A stretch of DNA of 64,000 nt. It comes from Aggregicoccus sp. 17bor-14. GTDB taxonomy: Bacteria; Myxococcota; Myxococcia; Myxococcales; Myxococcaceae. This document shows, piece after piece, positions 42,069-51,461 of this stretch. Position numbers and translations under genes: made by a program. Position 1 is the first letter of the stretch. Each line of letters opens with the position of its first letter. Below the pieces are notes generated by a model. That model had not been told where the DNA came from. It saw only the letters and a program-made list of their open reading frames with translations, and did not search any database. Where the stretch lies: assembly GCF_009659535.1 (NCBI RefSeq), contig NZ_VJZZ01000001.1:759424-823423 (forward strand), given 5' to 3'.

Positions 42069-42568
42069 CGCAGCAGCCCCAGCGGCCGCTCGTGGCCCTG
42101 ATCGAAGCGGCGCAGCAGCGGGTAGAGGAGGAAGGCGGCGAGCCCCGTGAGCCCCACCTGCATCGGCAGGCTGGGCAGCATCGCGGCGAGCGGGTTGCCG
42201 CCCTTGGTGGTGAGCCAGGTGAAGAAGGCCGCGAGCAGCCCGTGCCCGATGTCGCCGCCCATGGTGAAGAGCGCGAAGGAGAGCGGGCTGCGCACGTCCA
42301 CCAGGGTCGCGACCACGCGCCCGACGAGGAAGCTGAGCACCGCGAGGAAGGTGAAGAGCCAGGTGGGCTGGCCGCTCATGAGATCCAGCAGGTAGCCCAC
42401 GGCGAAGGAGGAGAGCGCCCCCTCCACCAGCCGCGCGCGCAGCGCGAGGAAGGCGATGAGCACCACGGTGACGTCGATGCGGGTGATGGCCATGCCGGCC
42501 TTCTGCACCACCACGCTCTCGAGCGTGAGCAGCCCGAGCGCGAGCAGGACGGTGACGAAGAACTTCAT
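42065..42568 (-). CDS. mreD: Rod shape-determining protein MreD
   Basis: 167 aa hydrophobic protein with five to six helices, called mainly from size, topology and its place between mreC and mrdA. Segments include VTVVLIAFLALRARLVEGAL, GYLLDLMSGQPTWLFTFLAV and LTGLAAFLLYPLLRRFDQG; the LLDLMSG motif is typical of MreD. Both ends overlap neighbouring genes by 4 bases, so the set mreC-mreD-mrdA is translationally coupled. Confidence 0.88.
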   Translation of the reverse strand: MKFFVTVLLALGLLTLESVVVQKAGMAITRIDVTVVLIAFLALRARLVEGALSSFAVGYLLDLMSGQPTWLFTFLAVLSFLVGRVVATLVDVRSPLSFALFTMGGDIGHGLLAAFFTWLTTKGGNPLAAMLPSLPMQVGLTGLAAFLLYPLLRRFDQGHERPLGLLR

Positions 42569-43416
42569 CGGGTGCTCTCTCCTGCAGTGGCCGGCGCGTA
42601 CTGCGCGAGCCCGCTCGAGGGGATGACCAGCACCTCCTCGAGCTTGGTGGTGTCCACCGCGGGGATGATCTCCGCGTGCTGGAACATGCCCTGCGTGCTC
42701 TTCTCCAGCGCGCTCACGCGGCCCACCACCAGCCCCGGCGGGTACACCCCGTCCGTGCCCGCGGTGATGACCAGGTCGCCCTCGCTGATGTCCTCGGTGC
42801 GCAGCGCCGTCTCCAGGCGCAGCGGGTTGAGCCCCGCGCCGGCCGCCGTGGCGCGCGCGCGGCTGCGCTGCACGCGGATGGCCACGCGGCTCATCGGGTC
42901 CGTGACGAGCGCCACGTCCGCGTAGCCGCCGGTGGTGCGCACCACCTGCCCCACGATGCCCTCGGGCGTCACCACGCTCATGCCGCGCTCCACGCCGTCG
43001 GCCTCACCGCGGTTGATGCGCACGCTGAGCAGCTTGGGCGCCGGGTTCACGCCCAGCACGCGCGCGGGGATCTCGGGGCCCGAGGCCGCCTCCGTGTAGC
43101 CGAGCAGCTTCTTGAGCCGCTCGTTCTCGAGCCGCGCCTCGCCCAGCGCCTGCACCGCGGCGTGCATGCGCAGGTTCTCGAGGCGCAGCACCTCGTTCTC
43201 CTCGCGCACGCCGTGCAGGGTGATGTAGGCGCGCACCATCCGCACACCTCCATCGATGCCGCCGGTGATGCCGCGCTGCAGGGGCGCGGTGAGCGCGATG
43301 ATCGCGCGATCCAGCCAGCGCGGGCGAGGCCCGCCCGCGAGGAAACTCCCGAGGGGATAGAGCAGCAGCAGGCCCACCAGCAGCAGCTGGCGGTGGCGCT
43401 TGAGGAGCGTCAGCAC
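42565..43416 (-). CDS. mreC: Rod shape-determining protein MreC
   Basis: 283 aa. A membrane helix (about residues 10-27, LLLVGLLLLYPLGSFLAGG) is followed by a coiled coil (REENEVLRLENLRMHAAVQ) and the periplasmic beta domain with RVLGVNPAPKLLSVRINRGE and GMSVVTPEGIVGQVVRTTGG, both typical of MreC. It scaffolds the elongation machinery in the periplasm. First gene of the cluster; mreB is not upstream, where a divergent foldase gene lies instead 241 bases away. Confidence 0.94.
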   Translation of the reverse strand: MLTLLKRHRQLLLVGLLLLYPLGSFLAGGPRPRWLDRAIIALTAPLQRGITGGIDGGVRMVRAYITLHGVREENEVLRLENLRMHAAVQALGEARLENERLKKLLGYTEAASGPEIPARVLGVNPAPKLLSVRINRGEADGVERGMSVVTPEGIVGQVVRTTGGYADVALVTDPMSRVAIRVQRSRARATAAGAGLNPLRLETALRTEDISEGDLVITAGTDGVYPPGLVVGRVSALEKSTQGMFQHAEIIPAVDTTKLEEVLVIPSSGLAQYAPATAGESTR

Positions 43417-43657
43417 GTGAGGGGAACCGGGGGTGGCAAGGGGGGGAGCGGGCGGGGCGGGGGCGCGGCTAACTACCGTAAATCGCTTGCATTTTCTGGT
43501 GTGTTATCCTACGCAGTCAAGGCCTTCGTCCGGAGGCGGACAGCTGCTGTCCCTCCTCTGGCCGGGCTACCAACAACACCGCGTCGCAAGGTCTTCCGCG
43601 CGTCTGCACGAGCCTGGACGGTCCCTCGGCGCTTCTCGCAGCACTGGTACGAGGAAC

Positions 43658-45226
43658 ATGAAGGACGGTCTCCAGCCCCGGCGGCTCATCTCCCTCTTCT
43701 TCATCGCCGCAATCGCGGTGGTGTTCATCCTGCAGTTCGGTCCCGGCGGTCACGGCTTCGGCACGTCCAAGAAGACCGCACCGGGCTCGGCGGCGGTGGT
43801 CAACGGCCAGGAGATCCCTCTCCAGGAGTTCCAGCGCGCGTACGCGAACCAGCTGCAGTTCTTCCGCGCGCGCGGCCAGCCCATCCCGGAGAGCCTCGCG
43901 AAGCAGATCGGCATCCCGCAGCAGGTGCTGGACCAGCTCGTGAACACCGAGCTGCTCGCCCAGGCGGCGGAGAAGCGGGGGGTCGTGCCCTCGGATGACG
44001 AGCTGCGCGAGCTCATCCACCAGAACCCGGACTTCCAGAAGGACGGCGAGTTCAGCTTCGACACCTACACCCAGGTGCTGCGCGACTACTACCGCAAGAC
44101 CGCGCCGCAGTACGAGACGGAGCTGCGCCGCCGGCTCGCCGCGGTGAAGCTGCTCGAGCTCGTGGAGAGCGGGGCCACCGTGTCCGAGGACGAGGTGCGC
44201 GCGCGCTTCCAGAAGGAGGGCAACCAGGCCAAGCTCGTGTTCGCCCGCTTCCTGCCCTCCATGTACACGGACAAGGTGCCCGCGCCGAAGCCGGCGGAGC
44301 TCACCGCGTGGCAGGCCGCGCACCAGAAGGAGATCGCGGACTACTACGAGGCCAACAAGTTCGTGTACCAGCAGGCCGAGCGCGTGCACGCGCGCCAGAT
44401 CCTGGTGAAGCTCGCCCCCGAGGCGACGCCTGCGCAGAAGGCCGAGGCGATGCAGAAGGCCCAGGCGCTGCAGAAGGAGCTCGCGGGCGGCAAGGACTTC
44501 GCCCAGCTCGCGCAAGCGAAGAGCGAGGACGCGGGCAGCAAGGCGCGCGGCGGGGACCTGGGCTGGGTGGAGAAGGGCACGCTGCCGCAGCCGCTCGGCG
44601 AGGCCGTGTTCGCGCTCAAGGCCGGCGAGGTGAGCCAGCCGGTGGAGTCGCAGTTCGGCGTGCACCTGGTGAAGGTGGAGGAGAAGCAGGCGGCGAAGAG
44701 CAAGAGCCTGCAGGACGCCACCGCGGAGATCGCCCGCACGCTGTACACGAAGGAGCAGGCGCTCGCGCTCGCGAAGAAGGCGGCCGAGGCCGCGCTCGCG
44801 CAGGTGAAGGCCGGCAAGAGCCTCAGCGCCCTCTTCCCGCCCGAGAAGGAGGGGCAGCCCGCGCTGCTGCGCTTCGAGACCGAGACCCGCCCCGAGGCGG
44901 TGGAGACGGACGCGTTCACCGCCGCGGGCGACACGGTGCCCCACCTGGGACCCGCGCCCGAGCTGGTGCGCGCCGCCTTCCAGAAGGACGCCGCCGGCCC
45001 GCTCGACAGCGTGTTCAACTTGGGTGAGGGCTACGTGGTGGCCCAGGTCACCGAGCGCAAGAAGCCCAGCGACGAGTCCTTCGCCCAGGCGAAGGCCGAG
45101 CTGCAGCAGCAGGCGCGCCAGGCGAAGCAGATCGAGCTGCGCAGCGCCTTCCTCGAGGCGCTCAAGAAGGAGGGCAAGGTGCAGACGAACCCCGACGCCC
45201 TCGCCGGCGTGACGGACGCGAGCTAG
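43658..45226 (+). CDS. Membrane-anchored peptidyl-prolyl isomerase, PpiD/SurA-like foldase
   Basis: 522 aa. One N-terminal membrane helix (about residues 9-28, LISLFFIAAIAVVFILQFG), then a SurA-type N-terminal chaperone domain (VVNGQEIPLQEFQRAYANQL, LVNTELLAQAAEKRGVVPSD), then a parvulin domain (VHARQILVKLAPEATPAQK, KSEDAGSKARGGDLGWVEKG, GEVSQPVESQFGVHLVKVEE), and a C-terminal helical chaperone part. Layout and length suit PpiD, which helps fold exported proteins at the periplasmic face. The ATG at 43658 has GAGG upstream. A short AT-richer island with TATCCT lies at about 43477-43515 and may hold the promoter. Confidence 0.88.
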   Translation: MKDGLQPRRLISLFFIAAIAVVFILQFGPGGHGFGTSKKTAPGSAAVVNGQEIPLQEFQRAYANQLQFFRARGQPIPESLAKQIGIPQQVLDQLVNTELLAQAAEKRGVVPSDDELRELIHQNPDFQKDGEFSFDTYTQVLRDYYRKTAPQYETELRRRLAAVKLLELVESGATVSEDEVRARFQKEGNQAKLVFARFLPSMYTDKVPAPKPAELTAWQAAHQKEIADYYEANKFVYQQAERVHARQILVKLAPEATPAQKAEAMQKAQALQKELAGGKDFAQLAQAKSEDAGSKARGGDLGWVEKGTLPQPLGEAVFALKAGEVSQPVESQFGVHLVKVEEKQAAKSKSLQDATAEIARTLYTKEQALALAKKAAEAALAQVKAGKSLSALFPPEKEGQPALLRFETETRPEAVETDAFTAAGDTVPHLGPAPELVRAAFQKDAAGPLDSVFNLGEGYVVAQVTERKKPSDESFAQAKAELQQQARQAKQIELRSAFLEALKKEGKVQTNPDALAGVTDAS

Positions 45227-45250
45227 CCCCGCCTCCGCCGTGCAGGACCT

Positions 45251-45292
45251 GCGGGCCCCCTCCTTCACGGGAGCGGGGCCCGCGCTCTTTCT
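45251..45292 (+). terminator. Terminator after the PpiD-like gene
   Basis: Nine-bp outer stem GCGGGCCCC/GGGGCCCGC (45251-45259 with 45275-45283) around an inner CTCC/GGAG mini-stem, followed by GCTCTTTCT. It lies between convergent genes. Confidence 0.6.
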
Positions 45293-46364
45293 ACCCGCCC
45301 GAGGCGAGCGGCGTGGGCAGGGGCGGCGCGATGCACACGTCGTCGCGGCCGCGCGCCTTGGCCGCGTACATGGCCTGGTCCGCGGCCTTGAGCAGGCCCA
45401 GCGCGTCCTGCGCGTGCTCGGGGAAGGTGGCCACGCCGAGGCTCGCGGTGAGCCGCACGTCCAGGCCCTGCTGGGCGAGGAAGCGGCGCTCGCGCAGCGC
45501 GTCCCGCACGCGCTCGGCGATGGGCTGCGCCCCGTCCAGCCCGGTCTCCACCAGGAGCAGCGCGAACTCGTCTCCGCCGTAGCGGCACACCACGTCCACC
45601 TGGCGGGCGCAGGAGACGAGCACCTCGCCCACCTCGCGCAGCGCGGCGCTGCCGGCCAGGTGGCCGTGCGTGTCGTTCACCGCCTTGAAGCGGTCCAGGT
45701 CGAGGAACACCAGCGAGAGCGGGTGGTGGAAGCGCAGCGAGCGCAGCACCTCCTGCTCCAGCTGCGCGCGCAGGTGGCGTGCGTTGGAGATGCCGGTGTG
45801 CTCGTCGGTGAGGGTGAGCTCCTGCACGCGGCGGAAGTTGCGCGCGTTCTCCAGGGCAATCGCCGCGTAGTCCGCGATGGCGGTGAGCACCTGGAGATCT
45901 CCATCCGAGAAGGGCGCATCGCCCTCCCCGTTCACCAGCTCGATGACGCCGAGCACCCGCCCGCGCGCGACCAGCGGCACGGCGAGCAGGGAGCGGGTGT
46001 GGAAGGCGCTCGCCGCGTCGAAGCGGCGCGAGAAGCCGGGCTCGCCGCTCACGTCGTCCACGCGCTGGGCGCGGCCGCTCGCGAACACCGCCCCGGCGAT
46101 GCCCTCGCCGGGCGCCACCTGCAGCCGCTTCAGCGCCTCGGCGCCCTCGCCCACGGCGATCTCGAAGTAAAGCCTGCCCGTCCGCTCGTCGTACAGGAGG
46201 AGCGACCAGTTGCGCGGCTTGAGCAGCTCGCGCACCTTCTGCATCACCAGCGAGAGCACCTCGCGCAGCTCGAGCGTGGAGGTGAGCGCCTTGGCGATCT
46301 CGTTGGAGGCGGCCAGCTGCTCCACCGTGCGCCGCATCGCCGCGAGCAGCTCTGCCGGGTTCAT
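45291..46364 (-). CDS. GAF-GGDEF diguanylate cyclase
   Basis: 357 aa, soluble. A GAF sensory domain spans about residues 20-175 ([59 protein letters not shown]). The GGDEF domain follows at about 183-345 with intact active site [13 protein letters not shown] (GGDEF 263-267), substrate loop [16 protein letters not shown], and an RxxD inhibitory I-site (RQVD, 254-257) five residues before GGDEF. It should make cyclic di-GMP and be feedback-inhibited. A PilZ protein occurs 7 kb away. The ATG is at 46364. Confidence 0.93.
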   Translation of the reverse strand: MNPAELLAAMRRTVEQLAASNEIAKALTSTLELREVLSLVMQKVRELLKPRNWSLLLYDERTGRLYFEIAVGEGAEALKRLQVAPGEGIAGAVFASGRAQRVDDVSGEPGFSRRFDAASAFHTRSLLAVPLVARGRVLGVIELVNGEGDAPFSDGDLQVLTAIADYAAIALENARNFRRVQELTLTDEHTGISNARHLRAQLEQEVLRSLRFHHPLSLVFLDLDRFKAVNDTHGHLAGSAALREVGEVLVSCARQVDVVCRYGGDEFALLLVETGLDGAQPIAERVRDALRERRFLAQQGLDVRLTASLGVATFPEHAQDALGLLKAADQAMYAAKARGRDDVCIAPPLPTPLASGG

Positions 46365-46450
46365 CCGCTCCTCCCCACCGGAGATTGCCGAGATTGCCCC
46401 CGAGGGCCGGTCTTCTGCTAAGGCGCCGGGGAGTCCACTCGACCCGTAAC

Positions 46451-47092
46451 ATGCACACCCCGGATCTTCAAACCCGCCCCTCCCCTGCCGCCGCCCCGCT
46501 GCGGCTGGTGCTCGCCTCCGCCTCGCCCCGCCGCCGCGAGCTGCTCGCGCAGCTGGGGCTGCTCTTCGAGGTCTGCGCCGCGGACATCGACGAGACGCCC
46601 CACCCGGGCGAGCCCCCGGAGGCCTACGTGCAGCGGCTCGCGCGCGAGAAGGCGCGCGCGGTCGCCGCGCACCGGCCCGGGCAGTGGGTGCTCGCCGCGG
46701 ACACCACCGTGGTGCTGGACGGAGACATCCTGGGCAAGCCCCTCGACGCGGCCGAGGCGCGCACCATGCTCGCGCGCCTGAGCGGGCGCACCCACTCGGT
46801 CTTCACCGGCGTGGCGCTCGCGGGGCCCGGAGCGCCCGCCGAGACCCTGGTGCGCACCGAGGTGACCTTCCGCCCTCTCGGCGCGGAGGAGATCGCCTGG
46901 TACGTGGGCACCGGCGAGCCCCTGGACAAGGCGGGCAGCTACGCGGTGCAGGGCAAGGGCGGCTTCCTCGTGCAGGCGCTCGCGGGGAGCCCCACCAACG
47001 TCATCGGGCTGCCGCTGGGTGAGACGCTCGCGCTGCTCGCGCGCGCCGGGCTCGCCCTGCCGTGGAGCCCGCCCGAGGAGTCCTGCCGATGA
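46451..47092 (+). CDS. maf: Maf-family nucleoside triphosphate pyrophosphatase
   Basis: 213 aa. Maf enzymes hydrolyse non-canonical or methylated nucleoside triphosphates (dTTP/UTP or m7GTP classes) to monophosphates. Signatures are [58 protein letters not shown] and the end block [20 protein letters not shown]. The aspartate in AADTTV and the lysine region are conserved. Its TGA overlaps the ATG of the next gene (ATGA), so the two are coupled. The ATG at 46451 is preferred over an upstream in-frame ATG because the conserved N terminus follows it. Confidence 0.93.
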   Translation: MHTPDLQTRPSPAAAPLRLVLASASPRRRELLAQLGLLFEVCAADIDETPHPGEPPEAYVQRLAREKARAVAAHRPGQWVLAADTTVVLDGDILGKPLDAAEARTMLARLSGRTHSVFTGVALAGPGAPAETLVRTEVTFRPLGAEEIAWYVGTGEPLDKAGSYAVQGKGGFLVQALAGSPTNVIGLPLGETLALLARAGLALPWSPPEESCR

Positions 47093-47802
47093 GTGAGGCG
47101 AAGAGCGGGGCGACGGGCGAGACGGTGTCCGACGCCGAGGTGCAGGCGCTGGCCGGGCGGCTCTCGGAGGTGCGCGCGCGCATCGCCGCAGCGTGCGCCC
47201 GCGCGGGGCGGGCCCCGTCCGAGGTGACGCTGGTGGCCGTGTCCAAGCTCAAGCCCGCGCTCGCGGTGCGCGCCGCCTACGCCGCCGGGCAGCGCGACTT
47301 CGGCGAGAACTACGCGCAGGAGCTGCGCGACAAGGCCCAGGAGCTCTCGGCGCTCTCCGGGCTGCGCTGGCACGCCATCGGCCCCTTGCAGACGAACAAG
47401 GTGAAGTACGTGGCGCGCGCGGCCTGCGCCTTCCACGCGCTGGATCGCCTGGAGGTGGCCGAGGAGCTCAGCCGGCGGCGGCTCGAGGCGCCCCTGCCCT
47501 GCTACGTGGAGCTCAACCTGGGCGCCGAGGCGACCAAGGGCGGGCTCTCGCCCGACGCCCTCCCCGCCTTCCTCGAGCGCGTGCGCGCCCTGCCGGGCCT
47601 GCGCGTGGAGGGGCTGATGGCCCTGCCTCCGCCCACGGACGACGCGGCCGAGGCACGCGCCCACTTCGCCCGCCTGCGCACGCTCGCCCACGCGAACGGC
47701 CTGCGCGGCCTCTCCATGGGCACCACCCACGACTTCGAGCTCGCCGTGGAGGAGGGCGCGACGCTGGTGCGCGTGGGCACGGCGCTGTTCGGAGAGCGCT
47801 GA
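47089..47802 (+). CDS. YggS/PROSC-family PLP-binding protein
   Basis: 237 aa. These proteins bind pyridoxal phosphate through a lysine, here in [20 protein letters not shown] (about residues 44-63), and help keep free PLP in balance. The expected blocks are all present: [80 protein letters not shown] and [11 protein letters not shown]. The first 25 residues are a disordered extension. Coupled to maf by a 4-base overlap. Its stop codon forms part of a hairpin with the convergent zinc-ribbon gene. Confidence 0.94.
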   Translation: MSEAKSGATGETVSDAEVQALAGRLSEVRARIAAACARAGRAPSEVTLVAVSKLKPALAVRAAYAAGQRDFGENYAQELRDKAQELSALSGLRWHAIGPLQTNKVKYVARAACAFHALDRLEVAEELSRRRLEAPLPCYVELNLGAEATKGGLSPDALPAFLERVRALPGLRVEGLMALPPPTDDAAEARAHFARLRTLAHANGLRGLSMGTTHDFELAVEEGATLVRVGTALFGER

Positions 47803-47819
47803 GCCGGCGCTCAGAGCTC
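47794..47819. terminator. Convergent hairpin pairing two stop codons
   Basis: An 11-position stem with one mismatch and loop CGGC. The TGA of the plus-strand YggS gene (47800-47802) base-pairs with the TCA complement of the minus-strand stop (47811-47813). No T-tract is seen. Confidence 0.45.
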
Positions 47820-48020
47820 CCGGAACTTCACGCGCCCCTCGTCCGACATCCGGACCTGATAGTGGCTCCCGCAGTAGTTGCAGAGCACCTCGTCGCGGTC
47901 CTTCAGCGGGGACTCGGTGGGGTTGTTCGCGTTGCAGGAGGGGCAGTCGAAGTCGGTGGGGCCGCGGCCGCTGCGGTCCTTCTCGCGGACGTCGTCGTCG
48001 TCGTAGGCGTCGATGGGCAT
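47811..48020 (-). CDS. Small zinc-ribbon-like protein
   Basis: 69 aa. Two CxxC knuckles, FDCPSCNAN at about 24-32 and LCNYCGSHY at about 46-54, make a zinc-ribbon-type site. The first 20 residues are acidic and disordered (AYDDDDVREKDRSGRG). The C-terminal strand VRMSDEGRVKFREL closes the fold. Function unknown; small ribbons of this kind occur as protein- or nucleic-acid-binding adaptors. The gene lies 34 bases downstream of the cNMP-binding-like gene on the same strand. Confidence 0.75.
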   Translation of the reverse strand: MPIDAYDDDDVREKDRSGRGPTDFDCPSCNANNPTESPLKDRDEVLCNYCGSHYQVRMSDEGRVKFREL

Positions 48021-48053
48021 GCGCAGCGCTCCGTTGCGGGGGGACGTGCGAGG

Positions 48054-48563
48054 CTACCAGCGGCCGAGGAAGTCGGACATCTCGCTGCACGCGGCCGCGC
48101 GCGCGCCGTGCACGCTGCGCAGGTAGTGCGCGAGCGCGGGCGAGGCCTCGGCGGCGCCGCGCACCGCCGCGAGCGGCAGCTCGGCCACGTCCACCGGCCC
48201 CTGCGCCACGGCCTGCAGCGCCTCGGCGCCGCCCGCGAGCAGCCCCTCCTCGCCCAGCACCTCGCCCTTGCGCGCGATGCCCACCTCGGCCGCCGCCCCG
48301 CCGGCGCCCGCCAGCAGCGCGACCTCTCCGGAGAGGATGAGGAGCAGCGGGCGCTCGCCTGCATCCTCGCGCCGCAGCTGGGCCCCCTGGGGGTAGCGCC
48401 GCGCCACCGCCTCGTCGAGCAGCCGCTGCACCCCCACCTCGTCGAGCGAGCGCAGCAGGCCACAGCCGCGCAGCAGCGCATCGGTGCGCACGAGCTCGCC
48501 CACGTGCAGGCGCTTGAGCCCCACGCGCGTCACCGCCGTCGCTGCATCACCCGTCTGACTCAA
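48054..48563 (-). CDS. Cyclic nucleotide-binding-like domain protein
   Basis: 169 aa. The core resembles a cNMP-binding/CRP-like jelly roll: LLRSLDEVGVQRLLDEAVAR, RRYPQGAQLRREDAGERPLL, LLILSGEVALLAG, then GIARKGEVLGEEGLLAGG. The phosphate-binding cassette with its arginine is not clear, so ligand binding is uncertain. No DNA-binding domain follows. A TTG start at 48563 is chosen because GGAGGA lies 6 bases upstream; the in-frame ATG at 48602 would place that box inside the gene. Probably cotranscribed with the zinc-ribbon gene. Confidence 0.65.
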   Translation of the reverse strand: MSQTGDAATAVTRVGLKRLHVGELVRTDALLRGCGLLRSLDEVGVQRLLDEAVARRYPQGAQLRREDAGERPLLLILSGEVALLAGAGGAAAEVGIARKGEVLGEEGLLAGGAEALQAVAQGPVDVAELPLAAVRGAAEASPALAHYLRSVHGARAAACSEMSDFLGRW

Positions 48564-48775
48564 ACCGCTCCTCCGTAAACGTGTGGCCGCACTGTACAGC
48601 ATCCGCGTGCTGGCGAGGAGTCCCCCCGGGGGTGGGTTGAATCGCCAACGCTGGGGCGCGTCTGGGCACGGTGTAGGCAGCAGGGATGGCCCTGGCGCCG
48701 TTGGCGGTTAGGGGTCGTCTACCTAAGTTGCCCTGCCGGTCGGCGGCAGGGCGTGCAGGCAGCAGCGAGGAGCAC

Positions 48776-49639
48776 ATGGGCATGCAGAAGCGCTGGAGCA
48801 CGGTGAGGGCAGCACTGGCGGTGGGGCTGCTCGCGGCAGGTGGCGCGCTGGCCCAGACGGCCGCGGCCCCGGCGGCGAGCGCAGGCTGCGTGGCCTTCGG
48901 GCCCGGGGAGCAGTCCACCTACAAGGTCGCCTACCTCGGCGTGACCGCGGGCTCCACGCAGGTGACGGTGGGGGCGCCCACGAAGTTCGCGGGCCAGGAG
49001 GTGTGGCCCATCGTCTCGGTGGCCAAGTCGGACCCGGACCTCGGGGTGTGGCCCATCAAGGACAAGTACGTCACGTACTTCCACCCGGTGCGCCAGACGG
49101 TGCTGGGAAGCGACCTCTTCGCGGACGAGAACCGCAAGCGCCGCCGCCAGCGGGTGAAGCTGGACGACACGGGCAAGAGCGCGGTGGTGGTGAAGCAGAA
49201 GGAGGGCGAGCCTCCTCACGAGAGCACCCACGAGCTGCCCCCGGGCACCACGGACGTGGCGGGCGCCACCTTCGCGCTGCGCAACCGCCCGCTCAAGGTG
49301 GGCGAGAGCTACTCCTACCCGGTGTTCACCGGGAGCAAGAGCTTCACGCTGGCCGCGCACGTGGAGGGGCGCCAGAAGATCAAGACGCCGCTGGGCCTGC
49401 GCGACGTGGTGCGCGTGCGGGTGAAGACCGAGTTCAGCGGCAAGCTGGAGAGCAAGCGCGACATCGTCGCCTTCTTCAGCGACGACCCCTTCCACGTCCC
49501 CTTGCGCATCGAGGCGGACTTCGTGGTGGGCACCATGGTGGCCGAGCTCACCGACTACAAGCAGGGCCGCGACCTCGCCGCGCTGGGACCGATGCCGGGC
49601 TCCACGGCGCCGGCGAGCGGCGGCAGCGGCGGGCGCTAG
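48776..49639 (+). CDS. DUF3108-family secreted protein (copy 1)
   Basis: 287 aa with a signal peptide (residues 1-25, cut near ALA-Q). DUF3108 proteins are periplasmic beta-rich proteins of unknown role. The typical start is GEQSTYKVAYLGVTAGSTQV, followed by alternate strands and RQTVLGSDLFADENRKRRRQ, then GLRDVVRVRVKTEFSGKLES and a C-terminal strand block with HVPLRIEADFVVGTMVAELT. The tail is Gly/Ser-rich. The ATG follows GAGGAG. An 8-bp hairpin (48730-48752) lies in the leader. First of three genes in one direction, with another DUF3108 protein last. Confidence 0.8.
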   Translation: MGMQKRWSTVRAALAVGLLAAGGALAQTAAAPAASAGCVAFGPGEQSTYKVAYLGVTAGSTQVTVGAPTKFAGQEVWPIVSVAKSDPDLGVWPIKDKYVTYFHPVRQTVLGSDLFADENRKRRRQRVKLDDTGKSAVVVKQKEGEPPHESTHELPPGTTDVAGATFALRNRPLKVGESYSYPVFTGSKSFTLAAHVEGRQKIKTPLGLRDVVRVRVKTEFSGKLESKRDIVAFFSDDPFHVPLRIEADFVVGTMVAELTDYKQGRDLAALGPMPGSTAPASGGSGGR

Positions 49640-49692
49640 CCGCGCGCGTCCGCGGCCCACGCAGCACGAAGGCAGCACGCACGGGAGGGGTG

Positions 49693-51426
49693 ATGGGGGC
49701 TTGGACGGGGCTGTGGGCGCTCGGGGCGCTGCACGCGGTGGCCGCCGCGCCGGCGCCGAGCGCGCCACGGGTGGTCTCGGTGCTCGAGAAGGTGCGGCCG
49801 GGCGCGGCGCCCGCGGGCGCAGCCGAAGCGCGGGTGAGCCTCGCGCGCGGCGAGTGCGAGGGCGTGCAGGTGTGGGTGCCCGGAGGCGACGCGGCGCTCC
49901 TCGCCGCGGCGCCCCTCACCCTGCGCGGCCCCGCAGGCGCAGTGCTCCCGGTGACGCTCCTGCGCGAGGCCTACCTGGAGGTGAAGACGCCCTCCAACTC
50001 CGAGGGCGCCGCGGGCGCCTGGCCGGACGCGCTCCTGCCCCTCTCCGCGCCCGAGCCGAAGCCGGGCGCCGCGCCGCGCGTGCTCTACGCCGAGCTGTGC
50101 GCGCCGGCCACCCAGACGCCCGGCACCTACCGCGGTGAGCTCGCGCTGGGCAAGGCCGGCACGCCCGGCGCGGCGCGCGTGCCCTTCACGGCGGAGGTGC
50201 AGCCCTTCGCCATCCCGGCCACCTCCTCGCTGCCCAACAGCTTCGGCATCTCGCTCTACAGCATCGCGCGCGGCCACGGGCTCGCGCCCGAGAGCCCCGA
50301 GGCGCACCAGCTGCTCGCGGAGTACGCGCGCGCGATGCTCGCCCACCGGGTGAGCCCGCACGGGCTCTCCATGGAGGCGCCGCCGGTGCACTTCGAGGAG
50401 GGCCGCGCGCGCGTGGACTTCCGCGCCTACGACGCCGAGGTGGGGCCGCTGCTGGACGGCAGCGCCCTGCCCTCCGGCGCGCGCGCCACCACCGCCGAGC
50501 TGCGCGACAGCCGCCAGGCGAAGACGGACGCGGAGAAGGCCGCGTACTACCGCGCCTTCGCCGAGCACTTCCGCGAGAAGGGGTGGACGGCGCAGCTCTT
50601 CTTCTACGCGAAGGACGAGCCGCGCCCCGAGGACGCCGCGCTGGTGCGCGCGCAGGCGGCGCGCGTGCGGGCTGCCTCCGCGCCGGAGCAGCCCAGCGCC
50701 CGGAGCGCGGCCACCCGGGTGCCGGTGCTCGTCACCGCCCCGCTGGACGAGGCCTTCCGCAGCTCGGCGGACATCCTCGCGCCCACCCTCAACTGCTTCT
50801 TCCCGCGCCCGGGGCCGCAGACCTGCCGCAACGTGGTGCCGCTCGCGAGCCTGCGCGCGCGGCTCGCTCCGGGCACGCGCGTGTGGTGGTACCAGAGCTG
50901 CAACTCGCAGGGCTGCACCGGGGGGCCCGCCGCGGACCCCGCCATCGAGCGCGTCTACCGGGGCTGGGCCTCGTACATGGTGGACCACCCGGCGGTGCTC
51001 AACCGCGCCATGGGCCCGCTCGCCTTCGCCACCGGCGTAGACGGCGAGCTCTATTTCGACACCGTCTTCGCCTACAACACGAAGGACCCCTGGCAGGACC
51101 TCTTCGAGTTCGGCGGCAACGGCGACGGCACCCTCTTCTACCCCGGCACGCCGGCGCACCTCGGCACGGCGCGCCACGCGCCCGTGGTGTCCCTGCGCCT
51201 CAAGCACCTGCGCGACGGGCTCGAGGACTACGAGTACCTGCGCCTGCTCACGCAGCTCGGCGAGGGGGAGTTCGCGCGGGCCTGCGTCCAGCGGCTCGCC
51301 CGCTCGGGCTACGACATCGAGCACGACCCCGCCGTCTGGGAGCAGGTGCGGCGGGACATGACCGCCCGCCTGCGCGCCCGCTGGGCCCGCTCCAGGCTCG
51401 CCGACCGCGCCAGCGCCCCTCCCTAG
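49693..51426 (+). CDS. DUF4091 protein, glycoside-hydrolase-like, secreted
   Basis: 577 aa with a short signal peptide (about 1-18). An N-terminal beta-sandwich (about 25-165; RVSLARGECEGVQVWVPGG, QTPGTYRGELALG) is followed by a TIM-barrel-like part. The catalytic-region candidates are WTAQLFFYAKDEPRPED (the DE pair typical of GH123-like proteins) and WYQSCNSQGC. The DUF4091 C-terminal signature is SYMVDHPAVLNRAMGPLA followed by YEYLRLLTQLGEGEFA. Related GH123 enzymes are N-acetylgalactosaminidases, so an extracellular glycan is a plausible substrate, but this is inference. It lies between two DUF3108 genes (53- and 35-base gaps). Confidence 0.75.
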   Translation: MGAWTGLWALGALHAVAAAPAPSAPRVVSVLEKVRPGAAPAGAAEARVSLARGECEGVQVWVPGGDAALLAAAPLTLRGPAGAVLPVTLLREAYLEVKTPSNSEGAAGAWPDALLPLSAPEPKPGAAPRVLYAELCAPATQTPGTYRGELALGKAGTPGAARVPFTAEVQPFAIPATSSLPNSFGISLYSIARGHGLAPESPEAHQLLAEYARAMLAHRVSPHGLSMEAPPVHFEEGRARVDFRAYDAEVGPLLDGSALPSGARATTAELRDSRQAKTDAEKAAYYRAFAEHFREKGWTAQLFFYAKDEPRPEDAALVRAQAARVRAASAPEQPSARSAATRVPVLVTAPLDEAFRSSADILAPTLNCFFPRPGPQTCRNVVPLASLRARLAPGTRVWWYQSCNSQGCTGGPAADPAIERVYRGWASYMVDHPAVLNRAMGPLAFATGVDGELYFDTVFAYNTKDPWQDLFEFGGNGDGTLFYPGTPAHLGTARHAPVVSLRLKHLRDGLEDYEYLRLLTQLGEGEFARACVQRLARSGYDIEHDPAVWEQVRRDMTARLRARWARSRLADRASAPP

Positions 51427-51461
51427 CGCAGCGCCCCTCCCCTGCACGAGACTCTCTCCCC

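Noticed and set aside
38937-42101. A 1054-codon plus-strand open frame opposite rodA and mrdA
   Set aside because: Antisense shadow; rodA, mrdA and mreD have clear motifs on the other strand.
43417-43657. A small gene in the 241-bp spacer between mreC and the PpiD-like gene
   Set aside because: Only an upstream in-frame extension of the PpiD-like frame is open and it lacks a conserved character; the spacer is more likely regulatory.
48686-48775. A longer start for the first DUF3108 protein
   Set aside because: The extension would place the signal peptide in the middle of the N-terminal region; the ATG at 48776 has its own GAGGAG box.
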